A DNA stretch of 32,314 nt from Flavobacteriales bacterium (GTDB lineage: Bacteria; Bacteroidota; Bacteroidia; Flavobacteriales_D; CAJJDF01). Of this stretch, positions 7,696-15,749 are shown piece after piece. The notes under the pieces were generated by a model that saw only the letters and a program-made list of their open reading frames with translations, ran no database searches and was not told the DNA's origin. The first letter of the stretch is position 1. Every line of letters begins with the position of its first letter. Where the stretch lies: the NCBI GenBank assembly GCA_020630395.1, contig JAHDBM010000001.1:99141-131454 (forward strand), written 5' to 3'. A program made the translations under genes and the position numbers.

Positions 7696-8917
7696 CATTA
7701 AAATATCACTTCTGTTTTGTCTATTCTTTTTTATTACTGGAGGTATTAATCACGCTCAAAGTACTAAAACACTTAAAAAGAGAGAAGCTAGATTAAAAAG
7801 ACAAATTAAACAAACTGAAAGTTTAATTAATCAGACAAAAAAAACACAACAAGCTACATTATCTGAGTTAGCTATTATTAATAAACAAATAAATTACCGA
7901 GAAGAATTATCCAATAACTTAAACAATCAAATAAAACAGATTGAAACTGATATCGAAAATAATTCGGAAGAAATTATTGCACTTACCAATCAATTAAAAA
8001 AACTAAAAATTGAGTTTAAAGAAATGGTACGATTTGCTTACAAAAACCGAAACAAAGACTTTAACATGCTTTATTTATTAGCTTCTAGTGATATTAACGA
8101 AGCCTATAAAAGAATGAAATATATTAACCAATATGCTGAAAACAGAAAACTCCAGGCAAAAGAAGTAAAGCATACTCAAGAAAGACTTGCCCAAGAAAAT
8201 GAACAACTCATTAAAAACAAAGAAGAAAAATTATTAGTAATTGATGAAGCTAAAAGCACCAAAGAATCTTTCGAAAAAGATAAAGCTTACCAACAAAAGG
8301 TATTAGCTAAAATTAATACTAATCAAAGTTCGCTTCAGCAAAAACTTAATAAACAAAAACAAGAAAGAGATAAAATCTCTAAAGCGATTAAAGATGCAAT
8401 TAAAAAAGAACTAGCCAAAACTAAACCAAAGACTAATCCCAAAACCAACAAAACAGAAACATTTAAACAGAGTCCTGAAGCAAAATTACTAGGTAAAAAA
8501 TTTATCGAAAACAAAGGGCGTTTACCATGGCCTGTTAATAAAGGTACAGTAACTAGGCGTTTTGGAAAGCAACAACACAGTGTGGTTTCTACCGCTTATA
8601 TAGAAAACAATGGTGTAGATATTTCTACTAGTAAAAGTGCCTCTGTGCGAGTTGTTTTTGACGGGACTGTAACCAGTGTGTTATCAATACCTGGATCGGG
8701 TAAAGCAGTTATTGTGAGCCATGGTGATTATCGCACAGTTTACGCTAACCTTAAGGAAGTTTCGGTTAAAACAGGGCAATCATTAAAAACTAAAGATAAA
8801 ATAGGAGTTCTAATAACAAATTCGGCAGGAATTAGTGAATCTCATTTCGAAATTTGGAGAATAAGCGGAGGAGATATGCGCCCAGTTAATCCGTCTCCAT
8901 GGTTAATAAAAAGATAG
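7685..8917 (+). CDS. EnvC-like murein hydrolase activator (coiled coil plus degenerate LytM/M23)
   Basis: The 410-residue exported protein has a signal peptide (about 1-25), a long coiled coil at about 27-250 rich in K, E, Q and N, and a LytM/M23 domain at about 280-410. The M23 zinc site is broken. The first histidine of HxGxD is Asn308, while Asp312 is kept. The usual YxHL is YANL, with Asn355. The HxH motif is E385-S-H387. The closing PVNPSPWL is typical of EnvC. Loss of ligands with the fold kept is what EnvC shows in E. coli, where the domain switches on periplasmic amidases for daughter-cell separation. I therefore read it as an activator and not a peptidase. It is the last gene of the envelope operon. 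Confidence 0.87.
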   Translation: MKNNIKISLLFCLFFFITGGINHAQSTKTLKKREARLKRQIKQTESLINQTKKTQQATLSELAIINKQINYREELSNNLNNQIKQIETDIENNSEEIIALTNQLKKLKIEFKEMVRFAYKNRNKDFNMLYLLASSDINEAYKRMKYINQYAENRKLQAKEVKHTQERLAQENEQLIKNKEEKLLVIDEAKSTKESFEKDKAYQQKVLAKINTNQSSLQQKLNKQKQERDKISKAIKDAIKKELAKTKPKTNPKTNKTETFKQSPEAKLLGKKFIENKGRLPWPVNKGTVTRRFGKQQHSVVSTAYIENNGVDISTSKSASVRVVFDGTVTSVLSIPGSGKAVIVSHGDYRTVYANLKEVSVKTGQSLKTKDKIGVLITNSAGISESHFEIWRISGGDMRPVNPSPWLIKR

Positions 8918-8934
8918 AAACAAGTCTCTTCTAT
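8914..8934 (-). terminator. Possible terminator for the DUF2585 gene
   Basis: Reading the minus strand, ATAGAA and TTCTAT form a 6-bp stem around a 9-base loop, followed at once by CTTTTTATT. The hairpin covers the end of the converging envC-like gene, including its stop codon. The stem is short and AT-rich, so the call is tentative. Confidence 0.35.
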
Positions 8935-8936
8935 AC

Positions 8937-9515
8937 TTAACCCATCATTTCTAACTGCCACTCTTTAATTCCTTCTACAGGATAAATAAGCATAATGATA
9001 TTAATTAGCAAACTATCCCTAATGGTAATTATCATGGTAATCTCTACCAAAGCAAATAGTATAATAGACTTTTTTAATCCTAAATAATAAGCCAATATAA
9101 AACCTACTCCACAACTAAATAAATCTCCATTAGAGTTTATAATCGAATCTCCTTCATAGCCTAAAGCAGCTGTTTCTTCTCTGTATCGTTCAATAACTAG
9201 TTGCGAATTCTCTAATAATTCCCAACCAGCTTCTAAAGCAGTAGAAATGGTAAATTTCCATAACCAAGGTAATTTTGGAGCTATCCACCATAATAATCCA
9301 AAAAAGCAAACCCCATGCAACATATGAGAAAAACTATAAGGGTCGAGAAACTGCTGAGAACTTTCTGCACTCCAAATATCCGATTCCCATAAATAAAAAT
9401 TACCCGAAGCACTAAACCATGATCGTCCCTGTCCTTCTAATAAAAAAGACATACCGATTACAACAACTAATAATCCAGCTATTCCTATTATTAAATTTCT
9501 CTTTTGCTTGGTCAT
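8937..9515 (-). CDS. DUF2585 (UPF0314) family membrane protein
   Basis: I place the start at the ATG at 9515 (MTKQKRNLIIG, 192 residues). An upstream ATG at 9554 would add 13 residues that do not look like family sequence. The first helix (about residues 6-23) is followed by a GQGRSWFS segment. Then comes SHMLHG, and the most conserved stretch: WELLENSQLVIERYREET, ALGYEGDS and NSNGD. Two to three further helices complete it. These motifs match the DUF2585/UPF0314 family, known to me mainly from alphaproteobacteria, whose function is not established. The conserved acidic, His and Arg residues in membrane loops suggest an enzyme or carrier. It is divergently oriented to the RND permease gene. 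Confidence 0.82.
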   Translation of the reverse strand: MTKQKRNLIIGIAGLLVVVIGMSFLLEGQGRSWFSASGNFYLWESDIWSAESSQQFLDPYSFSHMLHGVCFFGLLWWIAPKLPWLWKFTISTALEAGWELLENSQLVIERYREETAALGYEGDSIINSNGDLFSCGVGFILAYYLGLKKSIILFALVEITMIITIRDSLLINIIMLIYPVEGIKEWQLEMMG

Positions 9516-9607
9516 GATGTTTTGTTTTGTGAAAGATAATAAATAGTAACACAATCCTAGTTAATTCTTTCATCAGGAATAGTAACTTTAATAAAGAATA
9601 AAATTAA

Positions 9608-11836
9608 TTGATTACCGCAGTAAAATATCGAGTTGTTTTCTTAACCATTTTTTTAGGAATAACAGCATTCTTTGGATATCATTTAAAGAACATGTCCTTC
9701 GAACATGATCTTCAAGATTTTTTAAAGAAGAGCGATACTTACTATCAATTTAGTCAAGATTTTTTTAAGCAATTCGAAAATGGAGGCGAAGGAGATCCTA
9801 GAAAAAGATTATTAGTAATCATATCCAATACGGATTCCATTAATCATGATTTCTTATCTAACATTCAATCTTTTTCTAATGAAATAAAAACAAATCATCA
9901 AGTTGGGAAAGTGCTTAGCATTATAAATCAACCATTATTTGTTTTTACCTCAATGGGGCGTTATCCATATAAGTTATTTCACTTAAACGAACCCGAAAAG
10001 ATTAAAGAAGATCTTAAAATAGCCAATGGGTATACAGATATAAAAAACCGATACATTTCTAAAGATTGGAAATCTACTTTATTATATGTACAACTAAATG
10101 AAGGTGCAAATGTGGATAGTATTTTAAATGTAAAGGAAAACATCTCAAGTTTAGCCTCTAAATATCCTTTCGAATCAGTGAAATACTTTAATAGTGATTT
10201 AACCAATCATTATATAATGAAAAAACTAAGTTCTGAATCTGCTGTGTTAACCCAAATTGCTGCGATTATTGTGTTACTTATTCTTATTTATTTTTGCAGA
10301 TCTTTTATGGGGGTTATTATACCATTATCGGTCGTAATAATGTGTGTTATTTGGATTTTAGGATTAATTGCCTTTTTGGGAATTCCACTAAATGTATTAA
10401 CGATTGCAATACCCGTTATTGTTGGGGTAATTTCTTTAAGTGATGTTATCCATATTATTTCCCGATTCTCTGAAGAAGAAAGTGAGGATAAATTACAAAA
10501 ATTAAAACTTACCCAAAAAGATATGTTAAAAGCAATCGTATTAACATCTGTTACTACTTCTTTAGGGTTTCTTTCACTTATTCCATCCGATATTCAAGTA
10601 TTTATTGAATTTGGTTTCTTCTCAACTCTAGGTGTTTTATTTGCATTTATTTTAGCGTATTGGTTTTTACCCATCCTACTCTATTATTCGAAAGAAATAA
10701 AACTTAAAAACACACTCACTAAAGTAACACCTAAGAAGCTGTATCCTAAAGTAACTATAGTAGTATCAACTTTAGTAATTGGTTTGTGCATAATTGGTGT
10801 TATTAAAGTTAAAAATGATTCATATATATATGATGATATTGAAGCTAAAGATGAAGCTAGTATAGCCATTTCATCTATCGCACAAGAATTTTACGGTATA
10901 AGAGATTTAAGCTTAGCCATTACCTTATCCGATACTGCTAAATCATTAACGAGTTATGATGTAATACAAAAACTAGATCAATTACAAGATTCAGTAAATA
11001 AAATTTATCATTTAAAAAACTACACTAGCTTAGTAACCCTTATTAAGCAAATGAATAGAGCTAAAAATGGTGGACGCTCGGCTTATTTTAGTATCCCTGA
11101 TGATGAAAATGATTTTAAAAGAGTAACGAAAACCATAAACAAAAACAAACGATTTTTTACTCTAGATCAATTTATCTCCAAGAATAAACAATCGACTTTT
11201 ATTTATTCCAAAATAAACGATCCAGGAAGTTATATTATCAAGAAAAATAATGAGAGGTTAAAAAGAATAGTTAACAAGCATTTTGCCGATCTTTTCACTG
11301 TAATTCCAACAGGTGGATCTCACATATTAGACCAAACCAATGTTTCAGTATCAAGAACCATGATACTAAGCTTATCGTTTATCATGTTAATTATCATGAT
11401 AATTATTGCTGTAATGTTTAAATCTATTAAACTCGGTTTACTCTCATTAATACCTAATATGATGCCAATATTGGTAATAGTTGGTGTTGTGGGTTGGTTT
11501 GATCTTGGATTGAGTGTTACCATCACCATTGTTTTTACTATTGTTTTTGGAATTGCTGTTGATGATACTATACATTTTTTAAGTCGATATCAAATTGAAA
11601 TGAAAAAAGGAATCCCTAAAAATGAAGTAATTGAAAACTGCATTAAAACCAGTGGAGGTGCAATATCGCTAACTACTATAACACTTATAGCAGGTTTTGG
11701 CACACTTATCTTATCTGATTTTCATGCTAATTTTACTACTGGTCTATTAGTTTCTATAGGTTTAGTAGTTGCATTATTTTGCGACCTTTTTCTATTACCA
11801 CTTATATTGTTATGGATAACCAAAACAAAGAAGTAA
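9608..11836 (+). CDS. MMPL/RND-superfamily permease
   Basis: This is a 742-residue integral membrane protein with the internal duplication of the RND superfamily: a first helix at about 8-24, a periplasmic domain, a block of helices from about 212 to 360, a helix near 378-396, a second periplasmic domain, and a final block from about 578 to 740. The transport-relevant helices carry LSDVIHIISRF (Asp279) and VDDTIHFLSRY (Asp652, Asp653), a pair typical of MMPL and sterol-sensing-type members. The start is TTG at 9608, directly after an in-frame TAA, and no ATG fits. No membrane-fusion or TolC partner lies nearby, so a stand-alone lipid or hydrophobic-molecule exporter is likelier than a drug pump. 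The substrate is unknown. Confidence 0.88.
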   Translation: MITAVKYRVVFLTIFLGITAFFGYHLKNMSFEHDLQDFLKKSDTYYQFSQDFFKQFENGGEGDPRKRLLVIISNTDSINHDFLSNIQSFSNEIKTNHQVGKVLSIINQPLFVFTSMGRYPYKLFHLNEPEKIKEDLKIANGYTDIKNRYISKDWKSTLLYVQLNEGANVDSILNVKENISSLASKYPFESVKYFNSDLTNHYIMKKLSSESAVLTQIAAIIVLLILIYFCRSFMGVIIPLSVVIMCVIWILGLIAFLGIPLNVLTIAIPVIVGVISLSDVIHIISRFSEEESEDKLQKLKLTQKDMLKAIVLTSVTTSLGFLSLIPSDIQVFIEFGFFSTLGVLFAFILAYWFLPILLYYSKEIKLKNTLTKVTPKKLYPKVTIVVSTLVIGLCIIGVIKVKNDSYIYDDIEAKDEASIAISSIAQEFYGIRDLSLAITLSDTAKSLTSYDVIQKLDQLQDSVNKIYHLKNYTSLVTLIKQMNRAKNGGRSAYFSIPDDENDFKRVTKTINKNKRFFTLDQFISKNKQSTFIYSKINDPGSYIIKKNNERLKRIVNKHFADLFTVIPTGGSHILDQTNVSVSRTMILSLSFIMLIIMIIIAVMFKSIKLGLLSLIPNMMPILVIVGVVGWFDLGLSVTITIVFTIVFGIAVDDTIHFLSRYQIEMKKGIPKNEVIENCIKTSGGAISLTTITLIAGFGTLILSDFHANFTTGLLVSIGLVVALFCDLFLLPLILLWITKTKK

Positions 11837-11851
11837 CAAAACCGTTAAGCA

Positions 11852-11859
11852 TACATTTG
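11852..11859 (+). promoter_or_regulatory. Candidate promoter -7 element for the polysaccharide operon
   Basis: TACATTTG matches TAnnTTTG exactly and lies in the 76-bp gap between the permease and the GT4 gene, about 55 bp before its start. No clear TTG sits at the usual -33 distance, so only half of the promoter is seen. If real, it separates the polysaccharide operon from the permease. Confidence 0.4.
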
Positions 11860-11912
11860 TCTCTTCAATTAACGATCCCTAAATTCGCTAAACTTAATGC
11901 TACAACTATAAA

Positions 11913-13007
11913 TTGATTCCTGTTTGCCACATAACTACTGTTCATCCTTTATTAGACGATAGAATCTTCTATAAAGAATGTGTTAGTTTGGCTAAAGCTG
12001 GTTTTGATGTTTCATTAGTTGTTACACACAGTAAAGCTGAAACGATTGATGGTGTTAAAATAATCCCCTTAAAAGAATCTAGAGGGCGATTAAATCGCAT
12101 TTTTGTTAAATCTTTTGTGGCTTTTAGAAAAGCATTAAAAACTAAAGCTAAGCTGTACCACTTTCACGATCCCGAATTGATATTTATAGGTATATTACTG
12201 AGGGTATGGGGTAAAAAAGTCATTTTTGATTCTCATGAAAACGTTTCTAAACAAATTTCTAGTAAATCCTGGATTGGCAATAAGATTATAAGAAATTTAG
12301 TCTCCTTTTTTTATAGAGGAATTGAAAAGTTTGGCATTTGGACATTCAATGGAGTAATATCGGTTACCCCTGAAATTGTTTCTTTTTTATCAAAAAAGAA
12401 AGGTGTTTTAATACGAAATTTCCCTATTGTAAGTATGATTGATAATGCTCCTGCATTACCTAAAGCATCAATTCCAACATTAATTTATGCTGGTGGACTT
12501 ACAACCGTTAGAGGAATAAAAGAAATATGTGAAGCTGTATCCATGATTGAGCAACCTATTCAACTGAATTTATTAGGCCCATGGGAAAGTGATCGATATA
12601 AAGACGAATGCCTTAAGCAATCTCCTAAAAACATTAATTACTTAGGCATGATACCTATGGAAGAAGTATATCCGCATTTAAAAGCTGCTGATATTGGTTT
12701 GGCTACTTTATATGCCGAAAAAAATTATTTAAACAGTTTACCAATTAAAGCATTTGAATATATGGCATCTGGCATTCCCTTAATCATGTCTGATTTTCCC
12801 TATTGGAAAAAAGAGTTTAATAATTTTGCTCTTTTTGTTGACCCAAAAAATCCAACAGAAATTAAATCTCAAATTGAACTACTCTTATCCGACAAAACGT
12901 TTAGAGAAAAATTAGGCGCTAAAGGAAAACAAACCGTTCTTGAACAATATAGCTGGGAAAGTGAGAGTAAACAATTAGTTAATATGTATCAACATATCTT
13001 AAGTTAA
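11913..13007 (+). CDS. GT4-family glycosyltransferase
   Basis: The 364-residue protein has the GT-B two-domain form of family 4. The N-terminal domain starts with CHITTVHPLLDDRIFYKEC and holds YHFHDPEL near residue 84. The C-terminal nucleotide-sugar half holds LIYAGGLTTVRGIKEI, LNLLGPW and the KAFEYMASGIPLIMSDFPYW block with the usual E and G residues. Such enzymes transfer a sugar from an NDP-sugar to a growing lipid-linked glycan on the inner face of the cytoplasmic membrane. The start is TTG at 11913, because an in-frame TAA lies at 11895 and no ATG precedes the conserved start. It opens the polysaccharide operon; the next gene begins 2 bp after its stop. Confidence 0.9.
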   Translation: MIPVCHITTVHPLLDDRIFYKECVSLAKAGFDVSLVVTHSKAETIDGVKIIPLKESRGRLNRIFVKSFVAFRKALKTKAKLYHFHDPELIFIGILLRVWGKKVIFDSHENVSKQISSKSWIGNKIIRNLVSFFYRGIEKFGIWTFNGVISVTPEIVSFLSKKKGVLIRNFPIVSMIDNAPALPKASIPTLIYAGGLTTVRGIKEICEAVSMIEQPIQLNLLGPWESDRYKDECLKQSPKNINYLGMIPMEEVYPHLKAADIGLATLYAEKNYLNSLPIKAFEYMASGIPLIMSDFPYWKKEFNNFALFVDPKNPTEIKSQIELLLSDKTFREKLGAKGKQTVLEQYSWESESKQLVNMYQHILS

Positions 13008-13009
13008 TA

Positions 13010-13963
13010 GTGAATATTAAACCTATACATATAACCGATATTCCTGACAACTTAAAAGCAAGTGTGTATAATACTGAAGAATGGTTATCTATATATAATG
13101 AGAACCTATCTATTTACGGAATCCTTAATAAAAACAATGAAGTAATAGGGATGTTTTATGTCTATAGAAAGAAGTTGTTTAAATTTCTAACGCTATTAAC
13201 AAGTCCTCCATTTACTCCTCACATTGGATTAACATACACCTCACAAGCTGAAAATAAAGCAAAAAAACATAGTGTAAATAAGGAAATCAACAAAAGTATT
13301 TCCTTTTTTTTAAATAAAGTAAATGCGAATATTATTACACTTCCAATTCCTTTTAATAAAAAGGATACTCAACCTTTTTTTTGGAATAAGTTTAAAGTAA
13401 TTCCTAATTATACCTATCAAATAGATTTAACATCATCAATAGAGGGTCTACATAAAAATCTTGACCCAAAAACGAGAAACTTAATTAAAAAAGGTAAAAA
13501 AAGCGGACTTACTGTTAAACAACATAACAATTTTAGCTTGGTTAAAGAATTCGTAATGAACACTATGAAGCGAAACAATGTTATTATTGACCAGAAAATA
13601 CTACATAACATTCTATTTTCCTTTAGTACTGATAAAAATTGCTTTTCATTTATAACATACCAAGAAGATAAACCACTTGCTGTAACCTATTGCATTTATG
13701 ACCATGAGATGTGTTATTATTTATTAGGCGGTTATAATGAAGGGGCACCTCACTCCTCTGCTGGACCAATGGCTGTATACGAAAGTATACAACATGCTAA
13801 ATCATTAGGTTTAACCACATTTGATTTTGAAGGATCCATGATCACTCCTATTGAAAGTTACTTTAGATCATTTGGAGGTAAACTAACACCATACTACACA
13901 ATTAATAAAGCAAACTTCTTTTTGGAATGTTTATTAAAACTTAAAAAACGAAATACGTTTTAA
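13010..13963 (+). CDS. FemAB/GNAT-fold acyltransferase-like protein, first of a tandem pair
   Basis: The start is GTG at 13010, 2 bp after the GT4 stop; the product has 317 residues. It has the double-GNAT look of FemAB/Acetyltransf_6 proteins: an N-terminal half with W-L-S-I-Y, then the central helix DPKTRNLIKKGKKSGLTVK, followed by LAVTYCIYDHEMCYYLLGGY, SSAGPMAVYESIQHAKSLGL, FDFEGSM and a Y-F-R-S-F-G-G end. FemAB relatives move amino acids from aminoacyl-tRNA, or acyl groups, to amino sugars and peptides. Placed with glycosyltransferases and a deacetylase, the likely acceptor is an amino sugar of the surface glycan. The donor and acceptor are inferred from context. The next gene is a clear paralog, 3 bp downstream. 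Confidence 0.82.
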   Translation: MNIKPIHITDIPDNLKASVYNTEEWLSIYNENLSIYGILNKNNEVIGMFYVYRKKLFKFLTLLTSPPFTPHIGLTYTSQAENKAKKHSVNKEINKSISFFLNKVNANIITLPIPFNKKDTQPFFWNKFKVIPNYTYQIDLTSSIEGLHKNLDPKTRNLIKKGKKSGLTVKQHNNFSLVKEFVMNTMKRNNVIIDQKILHNILFSFSTDKNCFSFITYQEDKPLAVTYCIYDHEMCYYLLGGYNEGAPHSSAGPMAVYESIQHAKSLGLTTFDFEGSMITPIESYFRSFGGKLTPYYTINKANFFLECLLKLKKRNTF

Positions 13964-13966
13964 AAC

Positions 13967-14929
13967 ATGATTGTAGAGGAAATAAATAAAAAAACACTAA
14001 TTGACTTCTTAGAAAAGAAAAAACACGCTTGTGTCTTTACTGAAGTGTCTTTAAAAGCTAAAAATAACAATTTATATATTGGAATATACAGTAATGACAG
14101 ACAATTAAAAGGTTATTTTATAATCTCAATTACAAAAAGACTTAAATTATTTAAGCAGCTTTCAACACCACTAAACCTCCCTAATAATCTATTATTTTTC
14201 GATTCATCTACAACTAATGAAGCCAAGAAAAATGGAGAGGTAAAAAAACTAATGACGACAATTGAAAATTTCTTATCAAAACGAAAAGAATCTATCATAT
14301 CAATGTCTTTTCCGTCAAACTGGATAGATTTTCAACCCTTTATTTGGAAAAACTATAAAGTTACTACCCGTTACACTTATACAATTGATTTAAACAGGGA
14401 GATAGAGGATATTTTTAATGATTTTGCCAGAGAAAGGAAAAAAAACATAAAGCAAGCTAAAAAAGATAACATTACAATTGAAAAACATTCACCTAATAGC
14501 GATACAATTGAACTAATATCTAAGACTTTTATTGATAAAGGTGTATCAATAGATTTGAATTGGTTAAACGATTTTATAGTTAACTTCTGTAAAGAAGATA
14601 ACTGTATAGTTCATACAGCAAAAGATCCAGAGGGCAATATATTGGCCACTAACCTTTGTATTTATGACAAAAACAAATGCTATTATCTTTATGGAGGATA
14701 CAGTAAAACACACAAACATCAAGGAGCTGGACCCACTTGTATGTGGTACACAATTCAAGAAGCAAAAAAACGAAACATAAATACCTTCGACTTTGAAGGC
14801 TCTATGATACCTGAGATAGAGAAATATTTTAGAAATTTTGGAGGTGATCTTATTCCATTTTACCAAATAAATAAAGCTAATTTATTACAGGAAATGGTGC
14901 TTAAAACAAGACATAAACAGTATTTTTAG
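13967..14929 (+). CDS. FemAB/GNAT-fold acyltransferase-like protein, second of a tandem pair
   Basis: This 320-residue paralog lines up along its whole length with the preceding gene. Shared blocks in the same order are QPF-W-K/N-K-V near the middle, R-Y-T-I-D-L, R-K-N-I-K-Q-A-K, CIYD..CYYL-GGY, AGP, FDFEGSM, YFR-FGG and INKAN. Outside these blocks the two differ widely, for instance HKHQGAGPTCMWYTIQEAK against SSAGPMAVYESIQHAK, so the duplication is old and each copy may act on its own substrate. Both cores look intact. It is followed after 16 bp by the deacetylase-like gene in the same operon. Confidence 0.82.
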   Translation: MIVEEINKKTLIDFLEKKKHACVFTEVSLKAKNNNLYIGIYSNDRQLKGYFIISITKRLKLFKQLSTPLNLPNNLLFFDSSTTNEAKKNGEVKKLMTTIENFLSKRKESIISMSFPSNWIDFQPFIWKNYKVTTRYTYTIDLNREIEDIFNDFARERKKNIKQAKKDNITIEKHSPNSDTIELISKTFIDKGVSIDLNWLNDFIVNFCKEDNCIVHTAKDPEGNILATNLCIYDKNKCYYLYGGYSKTHKHQGAGPTCMWYTIQEAKKRNINTFDFEGSMIPEIEKYFRNFGGDLIPFYQINKANLLQEMVLKTRHKQYF

Positions 14930-14945
14930 TGAACGTTACATCTTC

Positions 14946-15749
14946 ATGAAAATAATTATCTCTCACGATATCGACCACATTACCTTTTGGGAGCACTATA
15001 AAGACGCTATAATTCCAAAACATTACGTGAGAAGTACACTTGAGTATATTCAAGGAAGAATTAGTTCCTCCGAATTTTTTAGGCGTTTTGTTAAGCCATT
15101 TAATAACAAATGGCAAAATATTGAAGAATTAATGGACTTTAATGATGAAAAAGGAATTAAAACCAACTTTTTTATTGGAGTAAACAATGGTGTTGGTCTA
15201 AACTATTCATTAAAACAAGCAGAAAAATGGATTAAGATCATTCAAGATCGAAATTTTGAAATAGGAGTTCATGGTATTGATTTTAATGCTTTTGAAAAAG
15301 TTAAAAAAGAGCACGATACGTTTTCATCTATGAGCAAATCAAAAGAATTTGGCATTAGGATGCACTACCTTAGGCAAAACGACCAAACATTTGATTATTT
15401 AAGTAAAAGTGGGTATTTATTTGACTCAACTGAGCAAGCAATGAAAAACCCTTATAAAATTGGAGATATGTGGGAGTTTCCCCTTCAAATAATGGAAGGT
15501 TGGGTGTTTTATAACGGGAAAAGGCAACAAGAAAACAATTTAGAACAAGCAAAAATTACTACTTTAAAGCTCATTGAAGAATGTAAAGAACATAAGCTGT
15601 CCCATCTTAATTTACTCTTTCATGATTGTTATTACAATAAGCAATTTAACCAATGGAAACAATGGTATGAATGGGTTATAGATTATTTTATCTCAGAAGG
15701 GTATGAATTCACAACCTATCATCAAGCAGTAAAAGAGTTAAATTCATGA
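14946..15749 (+). CDS. Polysaccharide deacetylase-like protein (NodB fold)
   Basis: The 267-residue protein starts with SHDIDH (His7, Asp8, Asp10, His11), which stands for the catalytic/metal aspartates of motif 1 in NodB-type carbohydrate esterases. TNFFIGV continues the barrel, and FEIGVHG puts a metal-ligand histidine at H109. The second histidine of the usual H-x-x-x-H is replaced (F113). GIRMHYLR (R138, H140) matches motif 3, and LLFHDCYY near the C-terminus gives the last histidine. There is no signal peptide, so it acts in the cytoplasm, probably on a lipid-linked sugar. Removal of an acetyl group would expose an amine that the FemAB-like enzymes could modify; that order of events is inference. 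It overlaps the GT2 gene by 4 bp (ATGA). Confidence 0.8.
   Translation: MKIIISHDIDHITFWEHYKDAIIPKHYVRSTLEYIQGRISSSEFFRRFVKPFNNKWQNIEELMDFNDEKGIKTNFFIGVNNGVGLNYSLKQAEKWIKIIQDRNFEIGVHGIDFNAFEKVKKEHDTFSSMSKSKEFGIRMHYLRQNDQTFDYLSKSGYLFDSTEQAMKNPYKIGDMWEFPLQIMEGWVFYNGKRQQENNLEQAKITTLKLIEECKEHKLSHLNLLFHDCYYNKQFNQWKQWYEWVIDYFISEGYEFTTYHQAVKELNS

Noticed and set aside
8521-8917. Active M23 peptidase
   Set aside because: Three of the expected zinc-ligand or catalytic histidines are Asn or Glu.
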